Positions 35,421 to 43,784 are shown, numbered from the stretch's first letter. The stretch is DNA of 64,000 nt from Neorhizobium alkalisoli (GCF_007829835.1 NZ_VIWP01000005.1:248001-312000); one strand, 5' to 3'. A program made the numbers and translations. The notes: generated by a model not told the origin, from the letters alone.

Positions 35421-35443
35421 ACCAATCGCCCGGCTCACGCGTT
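35418..35443 (+). promoter_or_regulatory. Near-consensus EcfG promoter before the BON gene
   Basis: TGAAC, 17 bases, then CGTT: one mismatch from GGAAC-N17-CGTT, 41 bases before the BON gene start. Stress control of BON genes is common in rhizobia, so it is worth noting. Confidence 0.4.
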
Positions 35444-35484
35444 GTTGCCCCCGAGATGAGGCACCAACCAAAGGGAGAAGGACA

Positions 35485-35778
35485 ATGGTGTTCAAGCATC
35501 CGAATTTTTATGAGACAAAGCCGGAAATCGAGATCGAGTTTCCGAACAGGGCAGTGCTGGAAAGCGCCGTGTCCGACGCGCTGGCCTCCGCCGGAGGGCT
35601 CGATGCCAGCGACGTGACGGTGATTGCCGAGGGTTCTGAAGTGGCGCTCGCCGGCTCGGTCTTTCAGGTGGAGGAAATCAACCGGGCCGAAGAAGTGGCG
35701 CTGAGCGTCGCCGGGGTCACCGCGGTGCGCAACGCCATCCAGGCCCGCTCGGATTTTTCGCAGCCGCGGACGATGTGA
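35485..35778 (+). CDS. BON-domain protein
   Basis: 97 residues from the ATG after AGGGAGAAGGAC. The BON domain spans about residues 22-90 (VLESAVSDALASAGGLDASDVTVIAEGSEVALAGSVFQVEEINRAEEVALSVAGVTAVRNAI). BON domains bind phospholipid or other envelope components; this one lacks a signal peptide. It is 64 bases downstream of the hybrid kinase and could be co-transcribed, or transcribed from its own stress promoter. Confidence 0.82.
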   Translation: MVFKHPNFYETKPEIEIEFPNRAVLESAVSDALASAGGLDASDVTVIAEGSEVALAGSVFQVEEINRAEEVALSVAGVTAVRNAIQARSDFSQPRTM

Positions 35779-35815
35779 GGGCCGCTCCTACTATTTCTGT
35801 AGCCAGACGATAACG

Positions 35816-35948
35816 GCCCCTCATCCGCCCTGCCGGGCACCTTCTCCCCGTTCTGACGGGGAGAAGGACACTTGCGGCACTCTCCCTGCCCCGCTTGGGG
35901 CAAGTCCCCTCTCCCCGTCAAAACGGGGAGAGGGTTAGGGTGAGGGGC
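35816..35948. repeat. RIME-like palindromic repeat, copy B
   Basis: Same element as at 589: GCCCCTCATCC at one end and GGGTGAGGGGC at the other, with two strong internal hairpins. Here it separates two convergent genes, so it may also end both transcripts. Confidence 0.85.
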
Positions 35949-35976
35949 ATTCCTCAAGCGCGAAGAGCTATAACGC

Positions 35977-38319
35977 TCACCGCGGCAGCGCATAAGCGAT
36001 GACATAATCGCCCGGCTTGGTCCCGACCGAGCCATGGCCGCCGACAACCATCACCACGAACTGGCGACCATCATCCACCGCATAGGTCATCGGCGTCGCC
36101 TGGCCACCGGCAGGCAGACGGGCTTCCCAGAGCTGCTTGCCGTTCTTCAAGTCATAGGCCCGCAAAAAGTCGTCGACCGCGGCACCGAGGAAGGCGATGC
36201 CACCCTTGGTGATCATCGGGCCGCCAATGCCGGGCACGCCGACCTTGAAGGGTAAGGGCAGCGGCGTCATGTCGTAGACCGTGCCGTTGCGATGCTTGTA
36301 GGCGATCTTGCCGGTGCGCAGATCGGCGCCGGCGACATAACCCCAGGGCGGTGCCTGGCAGGGGATTTTAAGCGGGCCGAGGAACGGCCCCATATAGACG
36401 CCGTAAGGTGCGCCGTCATTGCGGTTGAGACCCTGTTCGCTGCCCTTCTCACCCTGGCCCTTGGCCGGAATGTCGGCGCGTGGGACCAGTTTCGAGGTGA
36501 AGGCGAGATAGGTCGGCATGCCGAACATCACCTGACGCTCCGGATCGACCGCGACCGAACCCCAGTTGAACGTGCCGAAATTGCCAGGATAGACGATCGT
36601 GCCATTCAGCGACGGCGGCGTGTAACGGCCATCATAATTATACTGGTGATACCAGATACGGCAGACCATCTGGTCAAACATGGTCACACCCCACATGTCG
36701 CTTTCCTTCAGCTTCGGCGGCTTGAAGGAGAGTGCCGAGGTCGGCTGCGTCGGGGCGGAATGATCTTCCGGAATGGTGCCGCCCGGTGCCGGCTCTTCGG
36801 TCACGGGCAGGATCGGCTCACCGGTGCGGCGGTCGAGGACATAGATATCACCCTGCTTGGTCGGCCCGACCAGCGCCGGCACGACGGAATTGTCCGGCTT
36901 GGTGATGTTCAGCAGAACCGGCTGGGCCGGTACGTCCATGTCCCAGAGATCGTGATGCACCGTCTGGCGCACCCATTTGTCGGCACCGGTATTGATGTCC
37001 AGCGCAACGATGGACGAGGAATACTTTTCGACATTTTCCGAGCGGCCCATGCCGAGCTGGTCCGGCACCTGGTTTCCGAGCGGGATATAGACGAGACCGA
37101 GATCTTCATCGACGGAGAAGACCGACCAGCTATTCGGCGAATTGGTCGTATAGGTCTGGCCTTCCGGCAGTGGCTGGGTCTGGCTCGGATTGCCCGAATC
37201 CCAGTTCCAGATCAGCTGACCGGAATTGACGTCGAAGGCGCGGATGACACCGGACTGTTCCTCAGTCGAATAATTGTCGTTCACCGCCCCGCCGATGATG
37301 ATCTTGTTGCCGACAATGGCCGGCGGCGAGGTGGAATAATAATAACCGGCCGGATTGTATTTCATGCCGGTCTGCAGATGCAGCGTGCCCTTGTCGGCAA
37401 AGGACGGGCAGACCTGACCGTTTGCAGCATCGAGCGCGATCAGCCGCGCATCCGAGGTCGGCAGGTAGACGCGTTCGGCGCAGGGGCTGCCAGCGGCGGC
37501 GGCCTGATCCTTGTAATAGGAAACGCCGCGGCAGGTCTGGTGCTGACGGTCCGGGTTCATGCCGGAATTGGCGTCGAACTTCCATTTTTCCTTGCCGGTC
37601 GTCGCATCGAGCGCAATCGCCAGATTATGCGGCGTGCAGAGATAGAGCGAGGAACCGATCTTCAGCGGCGTCACCTGATAGGTCGTCTCGCCGACGTCAT
37701 CGGGGCGCTTGACGTCTCCGGTCTGGTAACGCCAGACTTCCTTGAGGTCGGCGACATTCTTCACATTGACCTGGTCGAGCGGCGAATAACGCTGGCCATA
37801 GGGCGTGCGGCCATATTGATGCCATTCGCCATCCGGCACATTGCCACCGAGCGCGGGTGCGGCCGCAACCTTGTCTTCCGGAAGATCGCCGCTCTGGTCG
37901 TAAGGGTCAAAGAAGGTCGAGAACACCGCAACCGCGATGGCAAGAACGACGGAGATGGCCAGCGGCACGGCGGTCGCGCCGTAGCGGTTGCCGGTCGGGC
38001 TGATAAAACCGAGCGGGTTGCGGATCCACGGTGTCAGCAGCCAGATGCCGAGCAGGATGACGACGCCACCGCGCGGTCCCAACTGCCACCAGTCGAGCCC
38101 GACTTCCCAGATCGCCCAGACGAGCGAAACGATGATGATCGCGGCATAGACATGCAGGGCGGCGCGATTCTTCAGGAACAGCAGAATGGCGGTCAGCACG
38201 AAAGCGAGCCCGCAAAGAAGGTAATAGGCACTGCCGCCCAGCATCAGCAGCTGTCCGCCGCCAATCGAGAGCGCCAGGCCGATAAGGACGAAGAGGACCG
38301 CCGTGATCTTGAGAGCCAT
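35977..38319 (-). CDS. gcd: Membrane-bound PQQ-dependent glucose dehydrogenase
   Basis: 780 residues from MALKITAVLFVL; a longer frame adds a non-conserved N-terminus. Five membrane helices in the first about 140 residues anchor the quinoprotein beta-propeller in the periplasm. WHQYGRTPYGQRYSPLDQVN, KWKFDANSGM, WYHQYNYDGRYTPPSL and the end GGQATPMTYAVDDGRQFVVMV match Gcd. It oxidises glucose to gluconolactone and passes electrons to ubiquinone. Length is close to E. coli Gcd (796). No PQQ biosynthesis genes are in the window. Confidence 0.9.
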   Translation of the reverse strand: MALKITAVLFVLIGLALSIGGGQLLMLGGSAYYLLCGLAFVLTAILLFLKNRAALHVYAAIIIVSLVWAIWEVGLDWWQLGPRGGVVILLGIWLLTPWIRNPLGFISPTGNRYGATAVPLAISVVLAIAVAVFSTFFDPYDQSGDLPEDKVAAAPALGGNVPDGEWHQYGRTPYGQRYSPLDQVNVKNVADLKEVWRYQTGDVKRPDDVGETTYQVTPLKIGSSLYLCTPHNLAIALDATTGKEKWKFDANSGMNPDRQHQTCRGVSYYKDQAAAAGSPCAERVYLPTSDARLIALDAANGQVCPSFADKGTLHLQTGMKYNPAGYYYSTSPPAIVGNKIIIGGAVNDNYSTEEQSGVIRAFDVNSGQLIWNWDSGNPSQTQPLPEGQTYTTNSPNSWSVFSVDEDLGLVYIPLGNQVPDQLGMGRSENVEKYSSSIVALDINTGADKWVRQTVHHDLWDMDVPAQPVLLNITKPDNSVVPALVGPTKQGDIYVLDRRTGEPILPVTEEPAPGGTIPEDHSAPTQPTSALSFKPPKLKESDMWGVTMFDQMVCRIWYHQYNYDGRYTPPSLNGTIVYPGNFGTFNWGSVAVDPERQVMFGMPTYLAFTSKLVPRADIPAKGQGEKGSEQGLNRNDGAPYGVYMGPFLGPLKIPCQAPPWGYVAGADLRTGKIAYKHRNGTVYDMTPLPLPFKVGVPGIGGPMITKGGIAFLGAAVDDFLRAYDLKNGKQLWEARLPAGGQATPMTYAVDDGRQFVVMVVGGHGSVGTKPGDYVIAYALPR

Positions 38320-38628
38320 TCTGGAAAATCCCGTTTCGGAGAGAAATGGACATTTCGGCCGTTTACCCGAACCGAAACGCCCCGACCGGCTGCGCGATGC
38401 CCAAATACCCGGCATCGTTCCCGCGGTAATTTAGCGCAAGTGCGAGATGTTCAAGTCTGAACGGATCGGCAGCTGGCGGATTGTACGAAACAATTTTCTC
38501 AAGGTTCTCATTCCCGCACATGCAGTGCAGCAATCTGTCCAGACGAGACTGGTTATCTCGGCAGGACGGCCAATATTCTGCTCAAGTCTCGGCTCAAGCA
38601 TGGTCTCTTTAAAATCATTGGAGCAGGT
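38320..38628. other. Divergent intergenic region gcd/GST
   Basis: About 310 bases with no gene. A direct repeat GCTCAAG-N5-GCTCAAG lies 25-45 bases before the GST start and could be a regulator site. No clear promoter. Confidence 0.4.
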
Positions 38629-39357
38629 ATGGCATACGAGCTTTATTACTGGGATGGCCTTCAGGGTCGCGGCGAATTCATTCGGCTGGCGCTGGAAGAT
38701 GCGGGCGCTGACTATCTCGACGTGGCGCGCACCGGCGTCGGCTCGCAGAAGATGATGGAATATCTGAAGGGCAAGCACGGTTATGCCGAACTACCGTTCG
38801 CCCCACCCTTCCTGAAGGATGGCGACATCCTTGTCTCGCATGTCGCCAATATTCTTTCCTATCTCGGGCCAAAACTGAAATTGTCGCCGGAAGACGTAAA
38901 GTCGGCCACTTTCCTCAACGGCCTGCAGCTGACGATCACCGATTTCGTCGCCGAGGTGCACGACACCCATCATCCGATCAGCACAGCCGATTATTACGAG
39001 GATCAGAGGCAAGAAGCCAAGGCGCGCAGCGCCGCCTTCCTGAAACACCGCGTTCCGAAATTCCTCGGCTATTTCGACAAGCTGATCGCCGCCAATCCGG
39101 CCGGCAAGGGGCATATCTGGGGCGAGGCAGTCACCTATGTCGACCTCTCGCTTTTCCAGATCAGGGAAGGCCTCAAATATGCTTTCCCGCGGGCCATGGC
39201 CAATTTCGACGCGGATTATCCCAACGTTGCAAAACTTGGCGAAAGCATCCGCAAACGGCCGCGCATCGCATCCTACCTGCGCTCCGACAGGCGGCTGGAT
39301 TTCAATGAAAACGGCATTTTCCGCCACTATCCGGAACTGGATCAGGATCCGGTCTGA
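38629..39357 (+). CDS. Glutathione S-transferase family protein
   Basis: 242 residues. A thioredoxin-like N-terminal domain (YELYYWDGLQGRGEFIRLALEDAG, with LPFAPPFLKDGDILVSHVANILSYLG as the cis-Pro and gamma-Glu-binding region) and a helical C-terminal domain (about 90-225). The active-site Tyr (YYWDG) suggests a sigma/alpha-like GST. It conjugates glutathione to electrophiles. GGAGCAGGT precedes the ATG. Confidence 0.85.
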   Translation: MAYELYYWDGLQGRGEFIRLALEDAGADYLDVARTGVGSQKMMEYLKGKHGYAELPFAPPFLKDGDILVSHVANILSYLGPKLKLSPEDVKSATFLNGLQLTITDFVAEVHDTHHPISTADYYEDQRQEAKARSAAFLKHRVPKFLGYFDKLIAANPAGKGHIWGEAVTYVDLSLFQIREGLKYAFPRAMANFDADYPNVAKLGESIRKRPRIASYLRSDRRLDFNENGIFRHYPELDQDPV

Positions 39358-39387
39358 TATCCGGCCCCGACCCTTCCGCAGACGCGA

Positions 39388-39507
39388 TCAGGTGAAGAAG
39401 AATACCGGCGCGACGGTCACCGCCAGAATGGCGGTGGCAACCACCGTGAACTTGATGTCGATCGAAATGAACCTCATGTCCTTGCACTCCTGCTGCATGA
39501 GGCTCAT
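39388..39507 (-). CDS. 39-residue single-pass membrane peptide coupled to the sigma gene
   Basis: Missed by ordinary length limits. The ATG overlaps the stop of the EcfG-type sigma gene by four bases (ATGA), and the product is MSLMQQECKDMRFISIDIKF plus a hydrophobic TVVATAILAVTVAPVFFFT. One transmembrane helix is predicted. A start at the inner Met (39477) would give 29 residues. A GGAG in the sigma-peptide junction supports translation. It is co-transcribed with the sigma factor from a GSR promoter. Function unknown. Confidence 0.6.
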   Translation of the reverse strand: MSLMQQECKDMRFISIDIKFTVVATAILAVTVAPVFFFT

Positions 39508-40010
39508 CCTGCCTCTTCGCCCAATTCCTGAAGGATCTGGTGCCGTGCCCGGTTGAGCCGGCTCTTGACGGTGCCGACTGCGCAGTCGCAGATCTCGGCG
39601 GTTGCTTCGTAACTTTCGCCCAAAATGGCGACGAGCGTCAGAACTTCGCGGTAATGCGCCGGCAGCTTTTCGAGTGCCCGCTGCACTTCCCGTGCCCGGG
39701 CCACGGTTTCCTGCGTTGCCGCGATCGGCGTATCGCCGGAAACATTCTCCTCCAGCCCCGGCGCCTCGCGGCCCAAAACCTTGGCGCGCGTGTAAAACGT
39801 GTTGCGCATGATCGTGAAAAGCCAGGATTTCAGCTTGGTGCCGGGCTCGAACTTGTCGAGATTGGCGAGAGCCTTCATCAGTGTTTCCTGGACCAGATCA
39901 TCTGCATCCGACGGTGTACGGCAGAAGGTGCGGGCAAATGCACGAAGAGCCGGTATGAGCCTCACGATGTCTGCGCGTGCAGGATCACTTTTCGATTGTG
40001 ATTCAGACAC
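39504..40010 (-). CDS. ecfG: EcfG-type ECF sigma factor (general stress response)
   Basis: 168 residues from a GTG start preceded by AGAGGTAGG. Sigma region 2 (ALRAFARTFCRTPSDADDLVQETLMKALANLDKFEPGTKLKSWLFTIMRNTFYTRA, about 22-77) and region 4 (LEKLPAHYREVLTLVAILGESYEATAEICDCAVGTVKSRLNRARHQI, about 115-160) match the EcfG/RpoE2 (ECF15) group of rhizobia. It directs RNA polymerase to GGAAC-N16/17-CGTT promoters, and such a promoter precedes its own gene, so it is probably autoregulated. The gene after it encodes a membrane peptide, not the usual nepR. Confidence 0.87.
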   Translation of the reverse strand: MSESQSKSDPARADIVRLIPALRAFARTFCRTPSDADDLVQETLMKALANLDKFEPGTKLKSWLFTIMRNTFYTRAKVLGREAPGLEENVSGDTPIAATQETVARAREVQRALEKLPAHYREVLTLVAILGESYEATAEICDCAVGTVKSRLNRARHQILQELGEEAG

Positions 40011-40123
40011 GTTGCCTACCTCTCCCCTTTATCGAAAGCACCATTATTAAAGGTATGAGCCCTGCACTCTGGGACCTGAAGGCTGGCCTAAGGGCTGGCC
40101 AGAGGGCTGGAATGACGGTGGCA

Positions 40124-40149
40124 AACGCATGCTCCGCCGATTTGGTTCC
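40124..40149 (-). promoter_or_regulatory. EcfG-type promoter of the sigma gene
   Basis: Minus strand GGAAC (40149-40145), 17 bases, CGTT (40127-40124), 114 bases before the sigma start. It is a perfect match to the GSR consensus, implying autoregulation. Confidence 0.8.
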
Positions 40150-40181
40150 GCAAACCTGACGAGCCCAGTCATCAAGCCGGC

Positions 40182-40207
40182 GGAACAAAGCCGTGAGGCC
40201 ATCCGTT
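40182..40207 (+). promoter_or_regulatory. EcfG-type promoter of the 77-residue gene
   Basis: GGAAC (40182-40186), 17 bases, CGTT (40204-40207), 30 bases before the ATG at 40237. It is a perfect match, divergent from the sigma promoter. Confidence 0.82.
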
Positions 40208-40236
40208 TTCGTGGACGCAACCAAGAGGAGGCCAAG

Positions 40237-40470
40237 ATGGGCGCCAACAGCACTCCGACAAAAAGCACTCCGAACAGTCCGGCGCGAGATGGCAGCCGGA
40301 ACAGGATGGATCCGAAGACGACGGAACGTTCGGCCCGCGACAAGGGCGATGCCGCCGATCTCGAAGAACAACTCGACGAAGGCCTGGAAGATACCTTTCC
40401 GGCCAGCGATCCCGTGTCGGCGACCGTGACCTCCATCCCGTCAGGCACACCGAAACCACCGCGCCATTAA
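40237..40470 (+). CDS. Small hydrophilic stress protein with LDEGLEDTFPASDPVS motif
   Basis: 77 residues from the ATG preceded by AGAGGAGG. The first half is Ser/Thr/Lys-rich and probably disordered. The second half carries LEEQLDEGLEDTFPASDPVS, a motif conserved in many small rhizobial proteins of unknown function. The perfect EcfG-type promoter upstream places it in the GSR regulon. Nothing suggests export or a catalytic role. Confidence 0.78.
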   Translation: MGANSTPTKSTPNSPARDGSRNRMDPKTTERSARDKGDAADLEEQLDEGLEDTFPASDPVSATVTSIPSGTPKPPRH

Positions 40471-40699
40471 ATCGGCTCGGATCAGAAGCGCGGCAAAAAT
40501 TGGAACAAACGGGGTGGCTTCCGGAATAGGAGGTTGCCCCGGCTTCGTTCCGGCATCCTGTTTCCCGCGGTCATCGCTTCAATTCTGCTATGTGACTTTT
40601 TCGGGATATCGGAGCTTAACCTTATTGAGGTAAGAAGACCGGGCTTGAAACATCGATGGTTCCGACATGCGTATGTCGGCTTTTATGTCAGGGGTCGGA
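40471..40699. other. Leader region of the NepR-like gene
   Basis: About 230 bases without a gene. It contains GGAAC at 40503 but no CGTT at the right distance, so no GSR promoter can be assigned to the NepR-like gene. CATGCGTATG near 40677 is a short palindrome. Confidence 0.4.
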
Positions 40700-40864
40700 A
40701 TGGCGAAGCAGAGCAATCCGGTTGCGGAAGATGACATGAGAATGGGGCGCCGGGTAAACCGCAAGGTTTCAGTTCTTCTCACCGAGATCGAAAAGGAAGA
40801 GGTTCCGGACCGCCTGCTCGAACTGGCGCAGCAGCTGCAGAAAGAACTGGCAGCGAAGCAGTAA
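40700..40864 (+). CDS. NepR-like anti-sigma factor
   Basis: 54 residues from MAKQSNPVAEDDM, preceded by AGGGG six bases away. The core KVSVLLTEIEKEEVPDRLLELAQQLQKEL matches the NepR pattern (helix, then E-x-V/I-P-D-R-x-L-E-L-x-x-Q-L) by which NepR clamps EcfG. It would hold the sigma factor inactive until phosphorylated PhyR titrates it. It is separated from the sigma gene by about 700 bases and oriented away from it, unlike the usual nepR-ecfG operon. It could be a paralogue of a main NepR elsewhere. Confidence 0.72.
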   Translation: MAKQSNPVAEDDMRMGRRVNRKVSVLLTEIEKEEVPDRLLELAQQLQKELAAKQ

Positions 40865-41036
40865 TCTTCCGGCGCCGCCGCGATACTGCATTCGAATCAG
40901 CTAATGAAATGCCTGCGGGCATCGGCATTATGCAACTTAAAGAATGCATAAGATCATCGCGAATGCTGCGATTGCACTGCAGCGAAACATATCTTCGCAG
41001 GCAATACAAATTAGAAAAATATCGTGAGAATTAAAT

Positions 41037-41065
41037 AAAAAAAGCCCGATCATCTCGGGCTTTTT
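41037..41065. terminator. Bidirectional terminator
   Basis: An A-run, GCCCGA, five bases, TCGGGC, then a T-run, between the NepR-like gene and the convergent small gene at 41091. It serves both. Confidence 0.85.
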
Positions 41066-41090
41066 ACAAGCTGATAAACATAGCGAAAAC

Positions 41091-41327
41091 TCAGCTGTTC
41101 AACATGTGCCGGGAGATACCGGATCTCTCCGCGCTCACAACGACCATTTCGCCATTCGATGATTGACGGCGAAAAATTTTGCTTTTCAAGCGGTCATTTT
41201 TACTGAGATGAACTTCCGCGGCCCGCATCGCCAGCTCACATGTATGGTAACCGGATGCGGATTGAACACCATCAATTACATAGATCCAGCCGGTTGCATC
41301 TGGAATGATATCGCAGTATTTTTGCAT
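41091..41327 (-). CDS. Small DUF2188-like protein under an EcfG-type promoter
   Basis: 78 residues from the ATG preceded by GGAGA. DATGWIYVIDGVQSASGYHTCELAMRAAEVHLSK resembles the DUF2188 layout (G-W-x-V...S-x-x...T-x-x-x-A-x-x-A) but weakly, and function is unknown. A perfect GSR promoter lies 26 bases before the start on the minus strand. I infer stress induction. Confidence 0.6.
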   Translation of the reverse strand: MQKYCDIIPDATGWIYVIDGVQSASGYHTCELAMRAAEVHLSKNDRLKSKIFRRQSSNGEMVVVSAERSGISRHMLNS

Positions 41328-41352
41328 TGCAGTGTCTCCTTCCCGGCGGCGT

Positions 41353-41377
41353 AACGCCTTCCACACCAATTAGTTCC
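41353..41377 (-). promoter_or_regulatory. EcfG-type promoter of the DUF2188-like gene
   Basis: Minus strand GGAAC (41377-41373), 16 bases, CGTT (41356-41353). It is a perfect consensus match. Confidence 0.82.
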
Positions 41378-41439
41378 GCCCGGTCGGATTTTTTAGCCAA
41401 CACGATTTGCTTCAGCCGATGCAGATTGTGACTTTTCTT

Positions 41440-41464
41440 GGAACTTTTTCGCTCCCGGACGGTT
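41440..41464 (+). promoter_or_regulatory. EcfG-type promoter of the DUF2934-like gene
   Basis: GGAAC (41440-41444), 16 bases, GGTT (41461-41464), 28 bases before the ATG at 41493. Confidence 0.75.
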
Positions 41465-41492
41465 CTCTGACTTCGGGCGAATGGAGACGAAG

Positions 41493-41915
41493 ATGGCGGA
41501 TTCCGAAGAAGACTGGATCAAGACCCGTGCCTACCGCATGTGGGAGGAAGAGGGTTATCCCACAGGCAAGGATACCGAGCACTGGGAAAGAGCCCGGCTC
41601 GAATTCATCACCCTGAAACCGATCGCCGAGTCTGCCGGTTCTTCCAAGCGGAAGAGCGCGACGGCAGCAAAAGCCGCGGCAAAACCGGCGGCCAATGGTA
41701 AGGCCGCGAACGGCAAGTCGGCCAACGGCAAACATGCCGAAGAAGCCGCAAAGCCTGCCGCTGCAAAGCCGGCAAAGACCAAGACCGAAAAACCTGCCAA
41801 GGCCGCAAGCCCAAAGCCTGCAAATTCCAAGCCTGCCGCCGCAAAAACTTCCCCGGCGGTCACCGCCGAGACGCTTCCGAAGAAACGAGCCAAAAAGGCC
41901 ACTGCCAGTCCCTGA
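41493..41915 (+). CDS. DUF2934-type protein with Lys/Ala-rich tail
   Basis: 140 residues from the ATG preceded by GGAGACGA. The first 40 residues (EEDWIKTRAYRMWEEEGYPTGKDTEHWERARLEF) are the DUF2934 motif. The remaining 95 are repetitive Lys/Ala/Pro sequence with NGK-A repeats, resembling histone H1-like tails that bind nucleic acid. The upstream GGAAC-N16-GGTT promoter suggests GSR control. Possible role in DNA compaction or protection under stress (inference). Confidence 0.8.
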   Translation: MADSEEDWIKTRAYRMWEEEGYPTGKDTEHWERARLEFITLKPIAESAGSSKRKSATAAKAAAKPAANGKAANGKSANGKHAEEAAKPAAAKPAKTKTEKPAKAASPKPANSKPAAAKTSPAVTAETLPKKRAKKATASP

Positions 41916-42271
41916 CCGGCCGGCTCGGAGCAGCCACCAGAGTATCGCGTAACAAGCCGCGGCGACATTCGCCGCGGGAGCTCTTTCCGTTAAGCTGGAT
42001 AGTTTGAAATGGCTTTTGCGTTCCATCATTCCCTGAACTTTCTGCCCCGCCGATATGATGCGGGTCCTGACCGGCATGCGGTTGCCGCGATGCCGGGGTC
42101 GGGAGGGGAATTGAGATGGAGGCAGGCACGATGAACGCATTCATCTCCATTCCGGACATGGATCCTGCCATGGATCCCAAAGGCGGCCCAAGGATCTGCC
42201 GCAAATTGGGTTCCGGCGCCAGGGTCAACCGGGCGCCAGTCGTTGAACGCGGGAATGGAGAAGCTGCCGCA
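41916..42271. other. Leader region of glgA
   Basis: About 355 bases. A hairpin CCGGCAT/ATGCCGG (42071-42096) is followed by GGGAGGGGAATTGAG and an ATG at 42116 in frame with glgA. That could mark a 52-residue N-terminal extension or an upstream start. No other feature is recognised. Confidence 0.5.
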
Positions 42272-43744
42272 ATGAAAATCCTGTCCGTCACCTCGGAAAT
42301 CTTCCCGCTGGTGAAGACAGGTGGTCTGGCCGACGTCACCGGCTCCCTGCCCAAGGCGATGGAAAGTTTTGGCGTCGAGACGACATCCCTCATTCCCGGC
42401 TATCCGAAAGTGATGGACATGCTCGGCAATGCCACGCCGCTGGCGGTCTTCGAAGACCTGCTCGGCGTCCGCGCCTCGCTGATCCATGCACGTATCGACG
42501 GCCTCAACCTTTTCGTCCTCGATGCGCCGGAACTCTATAACCGGCCGGGCGGTCCCTATGTCGATGGAACGGGCCGCGACCACCACGACAACTGGCGCCG
42601 TTTCGCAGCTCTCTCCCGGGCCGGCGCCGAAATCGCCATGGGCCTTTTGCCGGGCTGGACGCCGGATATCGTCCATACCCATGACTGGCAATCCGCCATG
42701 ACCTCCGTCTACATGCGCGAAATGGGCTGCAGGACGCCGGTCGTCATCACCATTCACAACATCGCCTTCCAGGGCCAGTTCTCGGCAGACCTTCTGCCGG
42801 CGCTCGGCCTGCCGCCTTCGCTTTATTCCACATCCAGCCTGGAATATTTCGGCGATATCAGCTTCCTCAAGGGCGGGCTGCAGACGGCCGATGCAATCAC
42901 CACGGTCAGCCCCACCTATGCGCGCGAAGTGCTGACACCGCGCTTCGGCATGGGTCTCGACGGCGTGCTGAACGAACGCGTTTCGGTCCTGAAAGGCATT
43001 GTCAACGGCATCGATCTCGACATCTGGGATCCCGCGATCGACCCGCATGTTCCCCGCAATTACGACGTCAACGCACTGCGCCGGAAGCGCGAGAACCGCA
43101 GCATCCTGCTCGAAAAATTCGGGCTCGATGCGCCGGGCCGCGGCCCGGTCGTCTCGGCCGTCAGCCGCCTGACCTGGCAGAAGGGTTTTGACATGTTCGC
43201 CAGCACGGCGGACGAGGTCATCCACAATGACGGCCGTGTCATCGTTTTCGGCCAGGGCGACCGCGATATCGAACAGGCGCTGCTTGCGACTGCGGCGCGT
43301 TATCCCGGCCGCATGGCCGTCCATATCGGTTATGACGAACCGACCGCCCATCTGATCCATGCCGGTTCGGACGCGATCGTCCAGCCGTCGCGTTTCGAGC
43401 CCTGTGGGCTAACGCAGCTCTACGCCCTGCGCTACGGCACCGTGCCGGTTGTCTCGCGCACCGGCGGCCTGTCTGAAACCATCATCGACGCCAATGACGC
43501 GGCCATGTCGGCGCGCGTTGCAACCGGTTTTCAGTTCCACCCGGTCACGACAGACGGCCTGCGACTGGCGCTTCGCCGCGCGATCCACGCTTTCGAAGAC
43601 CCGAAAATGTGGGCGCGCCTGCAGAACCAGGGCATGAAGGCGAAATTTTCCTGGGAGCGCAGCGCGCAGCAATATGCCGTGGTTTATGCGGATCTCCTGC
43701 GCAAGGCGGGACGCACCGTCAGATCCACCAGCCTTGCGCTCTAG
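42272..43744 (+). CDS. glgA: Glycogen synthase (ADP-glucose)
   Basis: 490 residues from MKILSVTSEIFPLVKTGGLADVTG, the conserved GlgA start whose KTGGLADV binds ADP-glucose. DIVHTHDWQS, VITIHNIAFQGQF and the C-terminal SRFEPCGLTQLYALRYGTVPVV (GT5 acceptor/donor site) are present. It extends alpha-1,4-glucan from ADP-glucose. The frame continues upstream to an ATG at 42116 with a strong ribosome-binding site, so a longer form is possible. glgB and glgC are not adjacent, unlike many bacteria; it ends near a hydrolase gene on the opposite strand. Confidence 0.9.
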   Translation: MKILSVTSEIFPLVKTGGLADVTGSLPKAMESFGVETTSLIPGYPKVMDMLGNATPLAVFEDLLGVRASLIHARIDGLNLFVLDAPELYNRPGGPYVDGTGRDHHDNWRRFAALSRAGAEIAMGLLPGWTPDIVHTHDWQSAMTSVYMREMGCRTPVVITIHNIAFQGQFSADLLPALGLPPSLYSTSSLEYFGDISFLKGGLQTADAITTVSPTYAREVLTPRFGMGLDGVLNERVSVLKGIVNGIDLDIWDPAIDPHVPRNYDVNALRRKRENRSILLEKFGLDAPGRGPVVSAVSRLTWQKGFDMFASTADEVIHNDGRVIVFGQGDRDIEQALLATAARYPGRMAVHIGYDEPTAHLIHAGSDAIVQPSRFEPCGLTQLYALRYGTVPVVSRTGGLSETIIDANDAAMSARVATGFQFHPVTTDGLRLALRRAIHAFEDPKMWARLQNQGMKAKFSWERSAQQYAVVYADLLRKAGRTVRSTSLAL

Positions 43745-43758
43745 TCTTTAAGGGGCAT

Positions 43759-43784
43759 GACGGCCCGATCAAAGACGGGCCGTC
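43759..43784. terminator. Inverted repeat at the glgA/hydrolase junction
   Basis: GACGGCCCG/CGGGCCGTC, perfect, overlapping the last codons of the convergent hydrolase gene. No T run on the glgA side. Confidence 0.4.

Noticed and set aside
40503..40550. GGAAC and CGTT before the NepR-like gene as a GSR promoter
   Set aside because: The two boxes are about 40 bases apart, far beyond the 16-17 base spacing of the other sites.
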